NCBI GenBank assembly: GCA_021784715.1
Contig: JAJYHP010000085.1
Location: forward strand, 1-23,003
From: a bacterium
GTDB taxonomy: Bacteria > Eremiobacterota > Eremiobacteria > Baltobacterales > Baltobacteraceae
Reading direction: 5' to 3'
DNA: 23,003 bases
A program made the translations under genes and the position numbers. Each line of letters begins with the position of its first letter. The stretch's first letter is position 1. Positions 1-6,338 of the stretch are shown one piece after another. A model generated the notes under the pieces. The model had not been told where the DNA came from. It searched no databases and was given only the letters and a program-made list of their open reading frames with translations.

Positions 1-19
1 GAGAAACGGGGGGAGCCTT

Positions 20-96
20 CGGGGCGTGGCTCAGCTTGGTAGAGCGCTTCGTTCGGGACGAAGAGGTCGCTGGTTCGAATCCAGTCGCCCCGACCA
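20..96 (+). tRNA. tRNA-Pro (anticodon CGG)
   Basis: A complete cloverleaf can be drawn. The seven-base acceptor stem pairs 20-26 (CGGGGCG) with 86-92 (CGCCCCG), followed by discriminator A93 and a genomically encoded CCA at 94-96. The anticodon stem is 47-51 (CTTCG) with 59-63 (CGAAG). The loop TTCGGGA (52-58) puts CGG at 54-56, which reads proline CCG codons, fitting the strong use of G/C-ending codons here. The T arm is GCTGG-TTCGAAT-CCAGT with a canonical T-loop. The promoter lies outside or at the very edge of the window. Seen directly; identity is secure. Confidence 0.97.
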
Positions 97-132
97 TTTT
101 CCCCCTTTCCCTACGAGTAAAGTCTTTAGGCG

Positions 133-537
133 TTGCTGTCAAGATTCGGCTCGGCAGCTCGGCGGGTCATGCATACCGCCGAGCAAGAGTCGCGCAATCA
201 CAATCATTACTATATCGGCGCCGAGCATCTGCTCGTGGCGTTGTTGGAAGAGCGCGATTCGGCGGTCATGGAGCGGCTCGAGAGCGACGGCATCGATATC
301 GGCGAGGTTCACGCCGCCGTGCGCAGGGCGCTCGGGACCGGTGAGGACCGGAGTTGGGAAGGAGTCCTGGTGACTCCGCGCGTGAAGGAGATCGTCCGCG
401 TCGCTCATGAGGTGAGCGAGGACGGCGAGATCGAGCCGTTGCACCTGCTCGAAGCGCTGCGCCGCGAAGGCGGGAGCCGCGCCGCGCACATTTTACGCCT
501 CGCCGCGCCGAGTACCGAAGCGCCCGAACGGAGTTAA
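133..537 (+). CDS. Stand-alone Clp N-terminal (Clp_N repeat) domain protein
   Basis: This 134-residue protein matches the N-terminal double-repeat domain of ClpC/ClpA chaperones over almost its whole length. The first repeat carries the family hallmark YIGAEHLLVALLEE (about residues 27-40), and a second copy, EPLHLLEALRREGGSRAA, lies near 97-114. There is no AAA+ ATPase module, so it cannot unfold substrates alone. Known stand-alone Clp_N proteins are thought to bind adaptors or substrates, but no function can be assigned here. The TTG start at 133 is preferred over ATG 169 because the first helix of the domain (RFGSAARRV) begins right after it; the ribosome site is weak. DedA starts 6 nt after the stop, suggesting co-transcription. 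Confidence 0.85.
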   Translation: MLSRFGSAARRVMHTAEQESRNHNHYYIGAEHLLVALLEERDSAVMERLESDGIDIGEVHAAVRRALGTGEDRSWEGVLVTPRVKEIVRVAHEVSEDGEIEPLHLLEALRREGGSRAAHILRLAAPSTEAPERS

Positions 538-543
538 GAGCCC

Positions 544-1146
544 ATGCAGCAAGCCGTCGTCTCGTTCATCGATCACGCCGGTCTCGGCGGGCTTTTCATC
601 GCCCTGGTGCTGGGGAATATCGGCGCGCCGGTCGGCAGCGAAGTCGTCCTGCCGACGGCGGGCGCGCTGGTCGCAACCGGGCACCTCGGGAACCTCTGGG
701 TCGCGATCCTGGTCGCGGTTCTCGCCGAACTCGTCGGGCAAGGGCTCGGTTATGCGGTCGGTCGCTTCGGCGGGCGTCCGCTCGTCGAACGCTACGGCAA
801 ATACGTCGGCTTCCATCACGATCGGCTCGATCAGGTTCATGCGTTTTTCGAGCGCTGGGGCAGTTTCGCGGTCTTTCTCTGTCGCTTTATTCCGGTGCTG
901 CGCGGGATCGATGGGATTCCCGCGGGGATCGCCGAGATGGATCTCGCCCCGTTCTTTCTTTGGACGGCGCTCGGATCGACGGTGTTCTGCGGCGGCCTCA
1001 TCTTACTGGGAAATGCGCTCGGCCATCACCTCGATCAGATACTCCCGCTCTTCCACCATTACGCTCGTTTGCTGCTCGTCGTCGTGCTGGCGGCGATCGT
1101 CGCAGCGACGGTAATCGCGCTCCTGCGACGAAAACGCGCCGCCTAA
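544..1146 (+). CDS. DedA-family (VTT/SNARE-assoc) inner membrane protein
   Basis: This 200-residue polytopic protein is of the DedA superfamily, whose members include flippase-like lipid transporters (for example undecaprenyl-phosphate or phosphatidylethanolamine recycling in characterised members). Visible hallmarks are the re-entrant-loop region APVGSEVVLPTAGALVA (about residues 28-44), the GQGLGYAVGRFGG segment (about 65-77), and the conserved FLCRFIPVLRGIDGIPAG motif (about 110-128) with its arginines and glycines. Hydrophobic helices follow at about 132-155 and 175-193, ending in a basic tail RRKRAA. Length is normal. It sits between the Clp_N gene and uvrC with 6 and 14 nt gaps. Substrate cannot be told from sequence. 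Confidence 0.9.
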   Translation: MQQAVVSFIDHAGLGGLFIALVLGNIGAPVGSEVVLPTAGALVATGHLGNLWVAILVAVLAELVGQGLGYAVGRFGGRPLVERYGKYVGFHHDRLDQVHAFFERWGSFAVFLCRFIPVLRGIDGIPAGIAEMDLAPFFLWTALGSTVFCGGLILLGNALGHHLDQILPLFHHYARLLLVVVLAAIVAATVIALLRRKRAA

Positions 1147-1160
1147 GGTTGTAGGCTTCG

Positions 1161-3137
1161 ATGGCCTCCGCGCCGCTCGAACTCACCCTCGCCCAACTGC
1201 CCGATGCGCCGGGCGTCTATCAGATGCTCGCAGCGGGCGGCGAGGTGCTCTACATCGGGAAAGCGATCTCGTTACGAAATCGCGTCCGTTCGTATTTTCA
1301 GGGAAGCGCGCAGCACCACCCGCGCATAGCGGCGATGGTCGCGCGGGTCACCGACATCGAAACGACCGTCGTCGGCAACGAGATCGAAGCGCTCATCCTC
1401 GAAGCGAATCTCATCAAACGCTATCAACCGCCGTTCAACGTGCGGATGCGCGACGATAAACGCTACCCCTATCTCAAAGTGACGAACGAACCCTTCGCCC
1501 GCGTGCATTTTACGCGCACGCTCGCTCCCGACGGCGCGCGGTATTTCGGCCCGTTCACCAACGCACGCGATCTGCGCGAGCTGATCGATTTGGTACGCAT
1601 GGTCTTCCCGTTGCGTACCTGTCGCGAACCGATCGACGGAAAACGCGCCCGCCCGTGCCTGCAGTACCACATCAAGCGCTGTTTGGCGCCGTGCGTCGGG
1701 TACCAGAGCCGCGAAGAGTACGACGCGATCGTCGACGATGTGGTGCTCTTTCTCGAAGGCAAGCACGAGGCGCTGCTCGCGCGTCTCAATACGGAGATGG
1801 AGGCTGCCGCCGCCGAAATGCGCTTCGAAGCGGCGGCATCGATTCGCGATCGGATCATCGCGGTTCGCCGCGTTACCGAACGGCAGCGGGTGGTCTGGCG
1901 CTCGCGCATCGATATGGATCTCATCGCGTGCGCGCGGGCGCAGGGGCAGGCCTGCATGGAAGTCTTCGTGGTCCGCGGCGGCAAGCTCGTGGGGCAAGAG
2001 CACGTCATCCTCGACGGCGTCGCCGCGCGCGAACCGCAGGAAATTTTCGCTGAATTTCTGACGCAGTTCTATAGCTCGCGCGCCGGCGGCGAGGAGCGAC
2101 GAACGTTCTCGACGATCTCGGAAGGGCGCGTCGCGCGCGATAATGCGGCGCCCGCGCCGGCGAGCGCGCGCGCGCGGCCCTACGCCGCCTCGGTTCTCCC
2201 CAAGGAGCTGCTGCTCGAGGCGATGCCGGAGGATCGCGAAGAGATCGAGCGTTGGCTGAGCGGTATCAAAGGGCAACGCGTGCGGATTCTCGTGCCGCAG
2301 CGCGGCGAGCGCGCCGACTATCTTCGCCTGGTAGCGCGGAATGCCGAGCAGCACCTCAAAGCGTTTCTCGCCCATCAGGAAGTGCAGGAGAGCGCGCAGG
2401 CGCGCGCACTCGACGAACTCGCGCAGGCGCTCGAACTCCCCGACTTGCCGCGTCGCATCGAGTGTTACGACATCTCGAACGTGCAGGGCACCAACCCGGT
2501 CGCTTCGATGGTCGTCTTCGTCGAGGGGCGCGCAAAGAAATCTGCGTATCGCAAGTTCGCGATTCAGTATAAGAACGGTCCGAACGATTTCGAGATGATG
2601 CGCGAAGTGCTGCGCCGGCGGTTGCGCTATCTCGCGCAGCGCGAGGAAGAGGATGCGCTTGGCGTCGACCGCACGAAACAGGAGCGCTTTTCGGCGCGCC
2701 CCGATCTGTTGCTTATCGACGGCGGCAAGGGGCAACTCGGTGTCGCCGTCGAGGTGCTCGACGAACTCGGGCTCGCCGGCATTCCGGTCGCCGGGCTCGC
2801 CAAAGAGCATGAGTGGCTCTACCTTCCCGAGCGCAGCGAGCCGATCGTGTTACCCCCGGGTTCGCCGGCGCTCCACCTCGTGATCCGCGTTCGCGATGAG
2901 GCGCATCGCTTCGCGATCTCTTTCCACCGCAAGAAGCGCGACAAGGCGATGATCCGCTCGGCGCTCGACGAGGTGCCGGGGCTCGGCCCCGTTCGCCGGA
3001 AGCGCCTGCTGGCGACCTTCGGTTCGGTCGCGGCGATCAGGCGCGCCGAGCTCGATGCGGTCGCGGCGGTGAAGGGGATGACCCCGACGCTCGCGGCGGC
3101 GGTGCGGGCGCACCTCGGGGAGCGCCCGTCTGCATAG
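1161..3137 (+). CDS. uvrC: UvrABC excinuclease subunit C
   Basis: UvrC makes both incisions flanking a DNA lesion in nucleotide excision repair, acting with UvrA and UvrB. The 658-residue protein shows the GIY-YIG nuclease domain (GVY at 18-20, YIG at 31-33, EALILEANLIK around 76-86). A four-cysteine set follows (C154, C166, C174, C178), at the spacing reported to hold an Fe-S cluster in E. coli UvrC. The UVR helical hairpin is at about 205-240, and the RNase H-like second nuclease domain has D437, D476, D520 and H582. The C-terminal helix-hairpin-helix pair is at about 600-655. All catalytic residues are present. The oddity is an Ala/Arg-rich insertion of roughly 35-40 residues at about 306-343, between QFYSS and LPKELLL, where relatives have only a few residues. 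ATG 1161 is 14 nt after the DedA stop. Confidence 0.98.
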   Translation: MASAPLELTLAQLPDAPGVYQMLAAGGEVLYIGKAISLRNRVRSYFQGSAQHHPRIAAMVARVTDIETTVVGNEIEALILEANLIKRYQPPFNVRMRDDKRYPYLKVTNEPFARVHFTRTLAPDGARYFGPFTNARDLRELIDLVRMVFPLRTCREPIDGKRARPCLQYHIKRCLAPCVGYQSREEYDAIVDDVVLFLEGKHEALLARLNTEMEAAAAEMRFEAAASIRDRIIAVRRVTERQRVVWRSRIDMDLIACARAQGQACMEVFVVRGGKLVGQEHVILDGVAAREPQEIFAEFLTQFYSSRAGGEERRTFSTISEGRVARDNAAPAPASARARPYAASVLPKELLLEAMPEDREEIERWLSGIKGQRVRILVPQRGERADYLRLVARNAEQHLKAFLAHQEVQESAQARALDELAQALELPDLPRRIECYDISNVQGTNPVASMVVFVEGRAKKSAYRKFAIQYKNGPNDFEMMREVLRRRLRYLAQREEEDALGVDRTKQERFSARPDLLLIDGGKGQLGVAVEVLDELGLAGIPVAGLAKEHEWLYLPERSEPIVLPPGSPALHLVIRVRDEAHRFAISFHRKKRDKAMIRSALDEVPGLGPVRRKRLLATFGSVAAIRRAELDAVAAVKGMTPTLAAAVRAHLGERPSA

Positions 3138-3169
3138 GAGGCGCCCCGGGTACGAGGAATGTCGCAGTT

Positions 3170-3523
3170 ATGATCCTCCGATTTATCGTCAACGCCATCG
3201 CGTTGTATCTCATTCTGAAGTTCGTACCGGGCTTCAACCACGATGCCGGGATCGGCACCGCGCTGATCGCAGCGATCGTCTTCGGCATCGTGAACATGCT
3301 CTTGGGACCGATTTTACGGCTGCTCTCCGCGCCGATTACCTGGCTGACGCACGGCCTCTTTTCGTTCGTGGTCAACTACCTGCTCTTTGCGATCGCGGCG
3401 CACTTTACGCCGGGCTTCCGGGCGAGCGGCGATTTCAACCATTGGCTGGCCTATCTCTATGGAACGATCGTGATGATGCTGGTCAGCACGCTGATGGAGC
3501 GGAGCACGGAGTCGAAGGCCTAG
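3170..3523 (+). CDS. YvlD-like / phage_holin_4_2 family small membrane protein
   Basis: This 117-residue protein has four predicted hydrophobic helices (about residues 2-20, 26-45, 60-80 and 92-110) and belongs by pattern to the family annotated as phage holin family 4 superfamily II or YvlD-like. Hallmarks are the N-terminal FIVNAIALYLILKFVPGF, the central GIVNMLLGPILRLLSAPITWLTHGLFSF boundary, and a second NYLLF...FTPGF half that mirrors the first. These chromosomal proteins are not phage lysis holins; their role is unknown, with envelope-stress links in some Firmicutes. ATG 3170 follows uvrC by 32 nt. An earlier ATG at 3158 is closed after four codons by a stop, so it is not the start. Confidence 0.88.
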   Translation: MILRFIVNAIALYLILKFVPGFNHDAGIGTALIAAIVFGIVNMLLGPILRLLSAPITWLTHGLFSFVVNYLLFAIAAHFTPGFRASGDFNHWLAYLYGTIVMMLVSTLMERSTESKA

Positions 3524-3556
3524 GGCGGCTCGTAACCCCCCGCTTGCCGGATCGGT

Positions 3557-3562
3557 TATACT
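3557..3562 (+). promoter_or_regulatory. -10 box of ssrA
   Basis: TATACT (3557-3562) lies 17 nt before the mature 5' end of tmRNA, so transcription would begin near 3569 and leave a short leader for RNase P to remove. No good -35 hexamer is present at 17-18 bp spacing. The same TATACT hexamer occurs before the DUF190 gene and topA. Confidence 0.6.
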
Positions 3563-3578
3563 GAGTGTCGATGGTCGC

Positions 3579-3933
3579 GGGGCTGAAGCAGGTTCGACGT
3601 GAAGATCCGCGGTCGATGTCAGCAGGCGGAGTTGCGAGCTCTCCTAAAACGATCGCAACGGCAATAACTGCCAACAACAACTACGCACTGGCTGCCTAAA
3701 TAAGGTAACCACCGGACGCGAGGGGTCGGCCCGAACCACTTCGCCTTCCGGTCAAAAATTCGGGCTGGTTCGCACGGATGATGTGACGCGCAAACGAGAT
3801 CGACTGCATCTGCGACGCACGATAGCCTAGCTTTGGGGCGATCGAGCGGCTAAGACAAAATCAAAGCTGAGCCTGGAGAACGCATCGGTCCGGCTTTGCG
3901 GACTCGGGGGGCAGTACCCCGACAGCTCCACCA
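3579..3933 (+). ncRNA. ssrA: tmRNA (one-piece), tag ANNNYALAA
   Basis: tmRNA rescues stalled ribosomes and tags the nascent peptide for proteolysis. The acceptor stem pairs 3579-3585 (GGGGCTG) with 3923-3929 (CAGCTCC), leaving A3930 and an encoded CCA at 3931-3933. The third pair is G:U, the alanine identity element of AlaRS. The 5' part has the D-like GGTTCGACG. Pseudoknot 1 is visible: 3628-3631 (GGAG) with 3641-3644 (CTCC), and 3632-3637 (TTGCGA) with 3653-3658 (TCGCAA). Eleven nt later the resume codon GCC (3670) opens the tag reading ANNNYALAA, stop TAA 3697-3699. An alternative GCA resume codon at 3655 lies in the pseudoknot stem and is less likely. The T-loop appears to be GGCAGTA on a 6-bp stem instead of TTCRANY. 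Confidence 0.96.
3670..3699 (+). other. tmRNA tag-peptide reading frame
   Basis: The codons read Ala-Asn-Asn-Asn-Tyr-Ala-Leu-Ala-Ala-stop. The NYALAA end equals that of the E. coli tag (ANDENYALAA) and should be read by ClpXP. The six bases before the resume codon, ATAACT, keep the U(-5) A(-4) pair known to set the resume point in E. coli. The resume codon is at tmRNA position 92, close to position 90 in E. coli. Confidence 0.88.
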
Positions 3934-3940
3934 TTTGCAA

Positions 3941-3972
3941 CGAAAACGGAGGCCTCACGGCCTCCGTTTTCG
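3941..3972 (+). terminator. Bidirectional hairpin terminator after ssrA
   Basis: A perfect 14-bp stem pairs 3941-3954 with 3959-3972 around a TCAC loop, with a GC-rich core (CGGAGGCC) and A4/T4 edges, so it can end transcription from either side. It closes ssrA from the left and also follows the stop of the leftward MerR remnant at 3987. Confidence 0.9.
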
Positions 3973-3986
3973 TTCGCGGTGCGACG

Positions 3987-4332
3987 TTACCCGTTCGCAT
4001 TTGCAGCCCGAATGCGAGCGATAAATGCCCATGCCTCCGTGAGGCCCGGTATCGCCGTGGCGGCCTTCGCGCGATTCTTCGGGTCGGTGTAGACGCCGAC
4101 GAGCGACTGCTCCATCGCCGGATCGCGCTGCGTGAATGCCGCGATCAATTCATCGAGCGCCCTTTTCAAGCGAATCGATCTGTTCGCCGAGCACCGCCGC
4201 GATATCGAAGCCAACGGCGCCGAGAAACCGTGCGATCGAATCGAGAGTGAAACCCAACTCCTTGCGCGTAACGATCTGCTGTAAGCGGATCAACTCGCCC
4301 TCGCCGTACAATCGATAGGAGGACAACCGGCA
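3987..4332 (-). pseudogene. MerR/TipAL-type regulator, body fragment (frameshifted, truncated)
   Basis: Reading leftward from about 4332, the sequence encodes the second half of a MerR winged HTH: CRLSSYRLYGEGELIRLQQI, then KELGFTLDSIARFL. The frame runs into a stop at 4150. Around 4170-4190 a one-base shift moves to the frame that continues RALDELIAAFTQRDPAMEQSL and ends at TAA 3987-3989 with PGLTEAWAFIARI. That ending resembles the last part of the TipAS-like effector domain of such regulators. Most of the middle of that domain is missing, and the first HTH helices (a TGVTVRTL...YYDRIGLL stretch in the family) are absent here. A matching N-terminal piece with operator lies at 5761-5884 on the same strand. 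I read this as one regulator gene broken by insertion and decayed. Confidence 0.75.
4269..4302. repeat. Inverted repeat arm 1 (MerR-derived, 34 bp)
   Basis: This stretch is the reverse complement of 5683-5716 with 32 of 34 positions matching. Both arms encode the GELIR(L/F)QQIV helix of a MerR protein, so the repeat comes from homologous gene fragments in opposite orientation, not from transposon ends. The arms enclose about 1.38 kb that carries the two cassette genes. Confidence 0.85.
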
Positions 4333-4393
4333 TCCTGTACTAAACGGGCCCGTCCGTATTCCATAAGAGGAACACCCGATCAAGAGAGGGCGT

Positions 4394-4792
4394 ATGGGAA
4401 CTACTGGCATTAATCTGATTTTCGGTGTTTTGGGCTTACTCGGCGGCTATTTTATCAAGTATATTCTTGACAAGCGAGGCGAGGCTGAATCCCGGCGCTT
4501 CGCAGACAAACGTGAACACTATCGAAATCTCATTCTGGCTATTAAAAGCCTGGGTGAGGGCGGTATCGACCATGAACAACTATTTTGGTTTGAGCGCGCG
4601 TTCTTGTGGTTGTACGCTTCAGACGGGGTTCTACAAAGAGCCAACGAGGTCGCGAGCAGGCTCCGTTCTTCGCCCGCAGACTTGAACGATGCGCTTGGCG
4701 ACCTTATGCTTGCAGTGAGACGCGATATGGGATTTAAGGCGACCAAAATAACTCCAGCATCTTTTCACGTTGAGATAAAAAAGGTCACATAG
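4394..4792 (+). CDS. Membrane-anchored protein of unknown function (cassette gene 1)
   Basis: This 132-residue protein has one N-terminal membrane helix (about residues 5-24, INLIFGVLGLLGGYFIKYIL) followed by a charged cytoplasmic helical domain. The pattern of helix, then ESRRFADKREHYRNLILAI, then ERAFLWLYASDGVL, then GDLMLAVRRDMGF, resembles a widespread uncharacterised family of single-span proteins ending in a (M/V)R(R/K)D(L/M)G motif. No enzymatic motif is visible. ATG 4394 has a good ribosome site, GAGAGGG at 4384-4390, three bases upstream. Base composition is clearly more AT-rich than the flanking genes, and codon choice is relaxed (TTT, ATT, AAA, GTT common), which suggests recent acquisition. 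Neighbours are MerR remnants on both sides of the cassette. Confidence 0.75.
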   Translation: MGTTGINLIFGVLGLLGGYFIKYILDKRGEAESRRFADKREHYRNLILAIKSLGEGGIDHEQLFWFERAFLWLYASDGVLQRANEVASRLRSSPADLNDALGDLMLAVRRDMGFKATKITPASFHVEIKKVT

Positions 4793-4921
4793 ACCGCCCT
4801 GTGCGCATCGCGCCCGGCAATTACGGGTCAAATTCAATGTTGGTAGCTCGCTCTGAAATCCCGACGCAGAAGTACTCGTTATGACCATGTCTCGCAGAAG
4901 ATCAGAAGGGATCAAGGAACC

Positions 4922-5668
4922 ATGATGGATTCCCGATCTAAGAGGAGGCCTTGCTTGGAAGGCCATAGGAACGCAAGCAGCGCTTTTGTCGTTGAGGCCG
5001 CACGATGGTCCGGCTTATCCACATTGGTCATATTCTTTTCAAGTGTGCTTGCCGTCCTAATCCTTTATGGTTGCTCTAGCGATAGCGCATCTAAATCTCA
5101 AGACACCAGCACCCCTCGACCTCAGCCTCCTAAATGGCTCACGTTTACGCCCGGAACGAAAGCATTACTAACAGGGGAAGATCCATCTGACCCCGTTACC
5201 TACCGAGCACATGTAATGGTTTGTGAGGACTCCTATACCCTCAATCGCAACGCTATGACCAACGATTCAGGCGGATGCAGCAAACAGCCAGTTGGCCAAA
5301 TTGTCACAATCAAAAGCCATGGTAACGGCTCAGATTTCGTTTCCATCCATACCGCTGCTTGGTCCGGCGTCGTCGACGCGTCAAGTCTCTCACCTATTAT
5401 CCCATCTGGCACGATCTTGCAATGCGAAGGAACGGAATCTGGCACAAAGCTATTTTCTCCCTTGTCACCAACAAGCTATACCTACGATCTTCGAGATGGC
5501 CTCGAGACGGTTAAAGTGCTCCATACCCGTCGGTCAAACGAGGTGTATGGCGTCGATGTCAAAGTCGTAAAGGGATACGGAATTGGTGACATAGGGTATA
5601 TCAGGCAAAGCGATTTCAGCAAGTGCTTTGTTCGAAACACAATTCAAATATCATTTCCCGACAGTTGA
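4922..5668 (+). CDS. Putative lipoprotein or membrane-tethered secreted protein (cassette gene 2)
   Basis: This 248-residue protein is not recognised. A basic N-terminus of about 30 residues precedes a hydrophobic segment (about 35-53) ending in a lipobox-like ILYGCSS, so it is probably lipidated or anchored at the membrane with the rest outside. A Ser/Pro-rich linker (about 55-75) leads to two beta-rich stretches: about 77-165 (YRAHVMVCEDSYTL to WSGVVDASSLSPI) and about 170-245, ending DIGYIRQSDFSKC. Their layout suggests SH3-like barrels (inference). Several cysteines (about 101, 120, 169 and 239) could form disulfides. ATG 4922 or the adjacent ATG 4925 follows AAGGA at 4914-4918; the second has the better spacing. 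The gene is AT-rich like cassette gene 1 and differs from everything around it. The N-terminal length before the helix is unusual for a signal peptide. Confidence 0.65.
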   Translation: MMDSRSKRRPCLEGHRNASSAFVVEAARWSGLSTLVIFFSSVLAVLILYGCSSDSASKSQDTSTPRPQPPKWLTFTPGTKALLTGEDPSDPVTYRAHVMVCEDSYTLNRNAMTNDSGGCSKQPVGQIVTIKSHGNGSDFVSIHTAAWSGVVDASSLSPIIPSGTILQCEGTESGTKLFSPLSPTSYTYDLRDGLETVKVLHTRRSNEVYGVDVKVVKGYGIGDIGYIRQSDFSKCFVRNTIQISFPDS

Positions 5669-5757
5669 TAGGATGGCGCGAGGAGGGCGAGTTGATCCGC
5701 TTCCAGCAGATCGTAATGTTCAAAGCGCTGAGTTTTCCGCTTGACACGATCGCAACA
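5669..5757 (+). pseudogene. Inverted fragment of a second MerR regulator
   Basis: On the plus strand this encodes WREEGELIRFQQIVMFKALS followed by FPLDTIAT. It aligns with YGEGELIRLQQIV..KELGFTLDSIA of the minus-strand remnant but differs at several residues, so it is a diverged paralogous piece rather than a clean duplication. It has no start, no first HTH helix and no effector domain. At about 5757-5760 it abuts, head to head, the antisense of a MerR N-terminus. The fragment begins right at the stop of cassette gene 2 (5666-5668). Confidence 0.75.
5683..5716. repeat. Inverted repeat arm 2 (MerR-derived, 34 bp)
   Basis: Partner of 4269-4302, with two mismatches in 34. It lies inside the plus-strand MerR fragment. 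Homologous recombination between the arms could flip the cassette between them. Confidence 0.85.
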
Positions 5758-5760
5758 TTA

Positions 5761-5823
5761 GAGCGTTCGAACCGTAACGCCGGTCTGTTGGGCGAACGCT
5801 CCGATGCGATAGCGGTCGTTCAT
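5761..5823 (-). pseudogene. MerR regulator N-terminal fragment
   Basis: From ATG at 5823-5821 the minus strand encodes a 21-residue start, MNDRYRIGAFAQQTGVTVRT plus Leu, then an immediate TAA (5760-5758). This is the first recognition helix of a MerR winged HTH (RIGxFAxxTGVTVRTL), which should continue into a YYDxIGLL segment. The stop coincides with the join to the inverted fragment at 5669-5757. The operator-like promoter at 5854-5884 is in the right place and orientation for this start. It is probably the severed 5' end of the regulator whose body lies at 3987-4332. Confidence 0.75.
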
Positions 5824-5853
5824 AGTGATAGATGAGCCGGTGGGCTCGCCCTC

Positions 5854-5884
5854 ATCCTGCAGCATGACGCAACGTCAGGGTCAA
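5854..5884 (-). promoter_or_regulatory. MerR-type promoter/operator (orphaned)
   Basis: Reading leftward, -35 TTGACC (5884-5879) and -10 CAGGAT (5859-5854) are separated by 19 bp, the long spacer typical of MerR-regulated promoters. The spacer carries the perfect dyad TGACG-CAA-CGTCA (5865-5877). This matches the autoregulated TipAL-type layout and drives only the 21-codon regulator stub. Confidence 0.7.
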
Positions 5885-5948
5885 GGGGCGGCCGCTCGAT
5901 CCAAGTGTGTCGACGCACGCTCGTTTCATCGCGGATATCGTTTCCGTG

Positions 5949-6338
5949 CTAAACGAGAAGCGTACGCACGGGATATTTCAGGTTCTCGGGATCTCGCGTC
6001 GCAAAGATCAACCCTTCGCATTGCGCTTGTGCGATCATCATGCGGTCGAACGGATCGGCGTGAAGCTTCGGAAGCGCTCCAACGGCGAACGCATGCGAGG
6101 CTTCGATCGCGAGACACGAAAATCCGAGCGATCGAACGCGTGCCGGTAGCCAGACTGCCGGGTCGCCGGGTACTTCGAGTTTCCCAAGCCCGACCTTGAT
6201 CACGATCTCCCAGGCTGCAGCCGCCGATACGAAAATCTCGTTCGCCGGATTCTCGATTGCCTCGCGCGCTTTGTCGTTCAATTCCTCCGGCGTCGCGGAA
6301 GCCCAAAGAAAGGTATGCGTATCGAGCAACAGACGCAC
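5949..6338 (-). CDS. VapC-like PIN-domain ribonuclease toxin
   Basis: This 129-residue PIN-domain protein is predicted to be the toxin of a type II pair; characterised VapC proteins cleave tRNA or rRNA. The acidic residues expected for Mg2+ binding are visible: D6 ([10 protein letters not shown]), E44 ([14 protein letters not shown]), D98 ([13 protein letters not shown]) and D116 ([10 protein letters not shown]). Length is normal and it looks intact. The GTG start at 6338 overlaps the last base of the antitoxin TAG (TAGTG), so the two are translationally coupled. It lies in the accessory stretch between ssrA and the aldo/keto reductase and could help keep this stretch in the chromosome (inference). 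Confidence 0.93.
   Translation of the reverse strand: MRLLLDTHTFLWASATPEELNDKAREAIENPANEIFVSAAAAWEIVIKVGLGKLEVPGDPAVWLPARVRSLGFSCLAIEASHAFAVGALPKLHADPFDRMMIAQAQCEGLIFATRDPENLKYPVRTLLV

Noticed and set aside
1272..2810. 512-codon open frame on the minus strand inside uvrC
   Set aside because: High-GC codon bias leaves the antisense frame open; uvrC has all catalytic residues and the antisense product resembles nothing.
3879..3933. ssrA 3' end as an attL site of an integrated element
   Set aside because: No copy of the ssrA 3' end is seen in the following 3 kb and there is no integrase, so an att pair cannot be supported.
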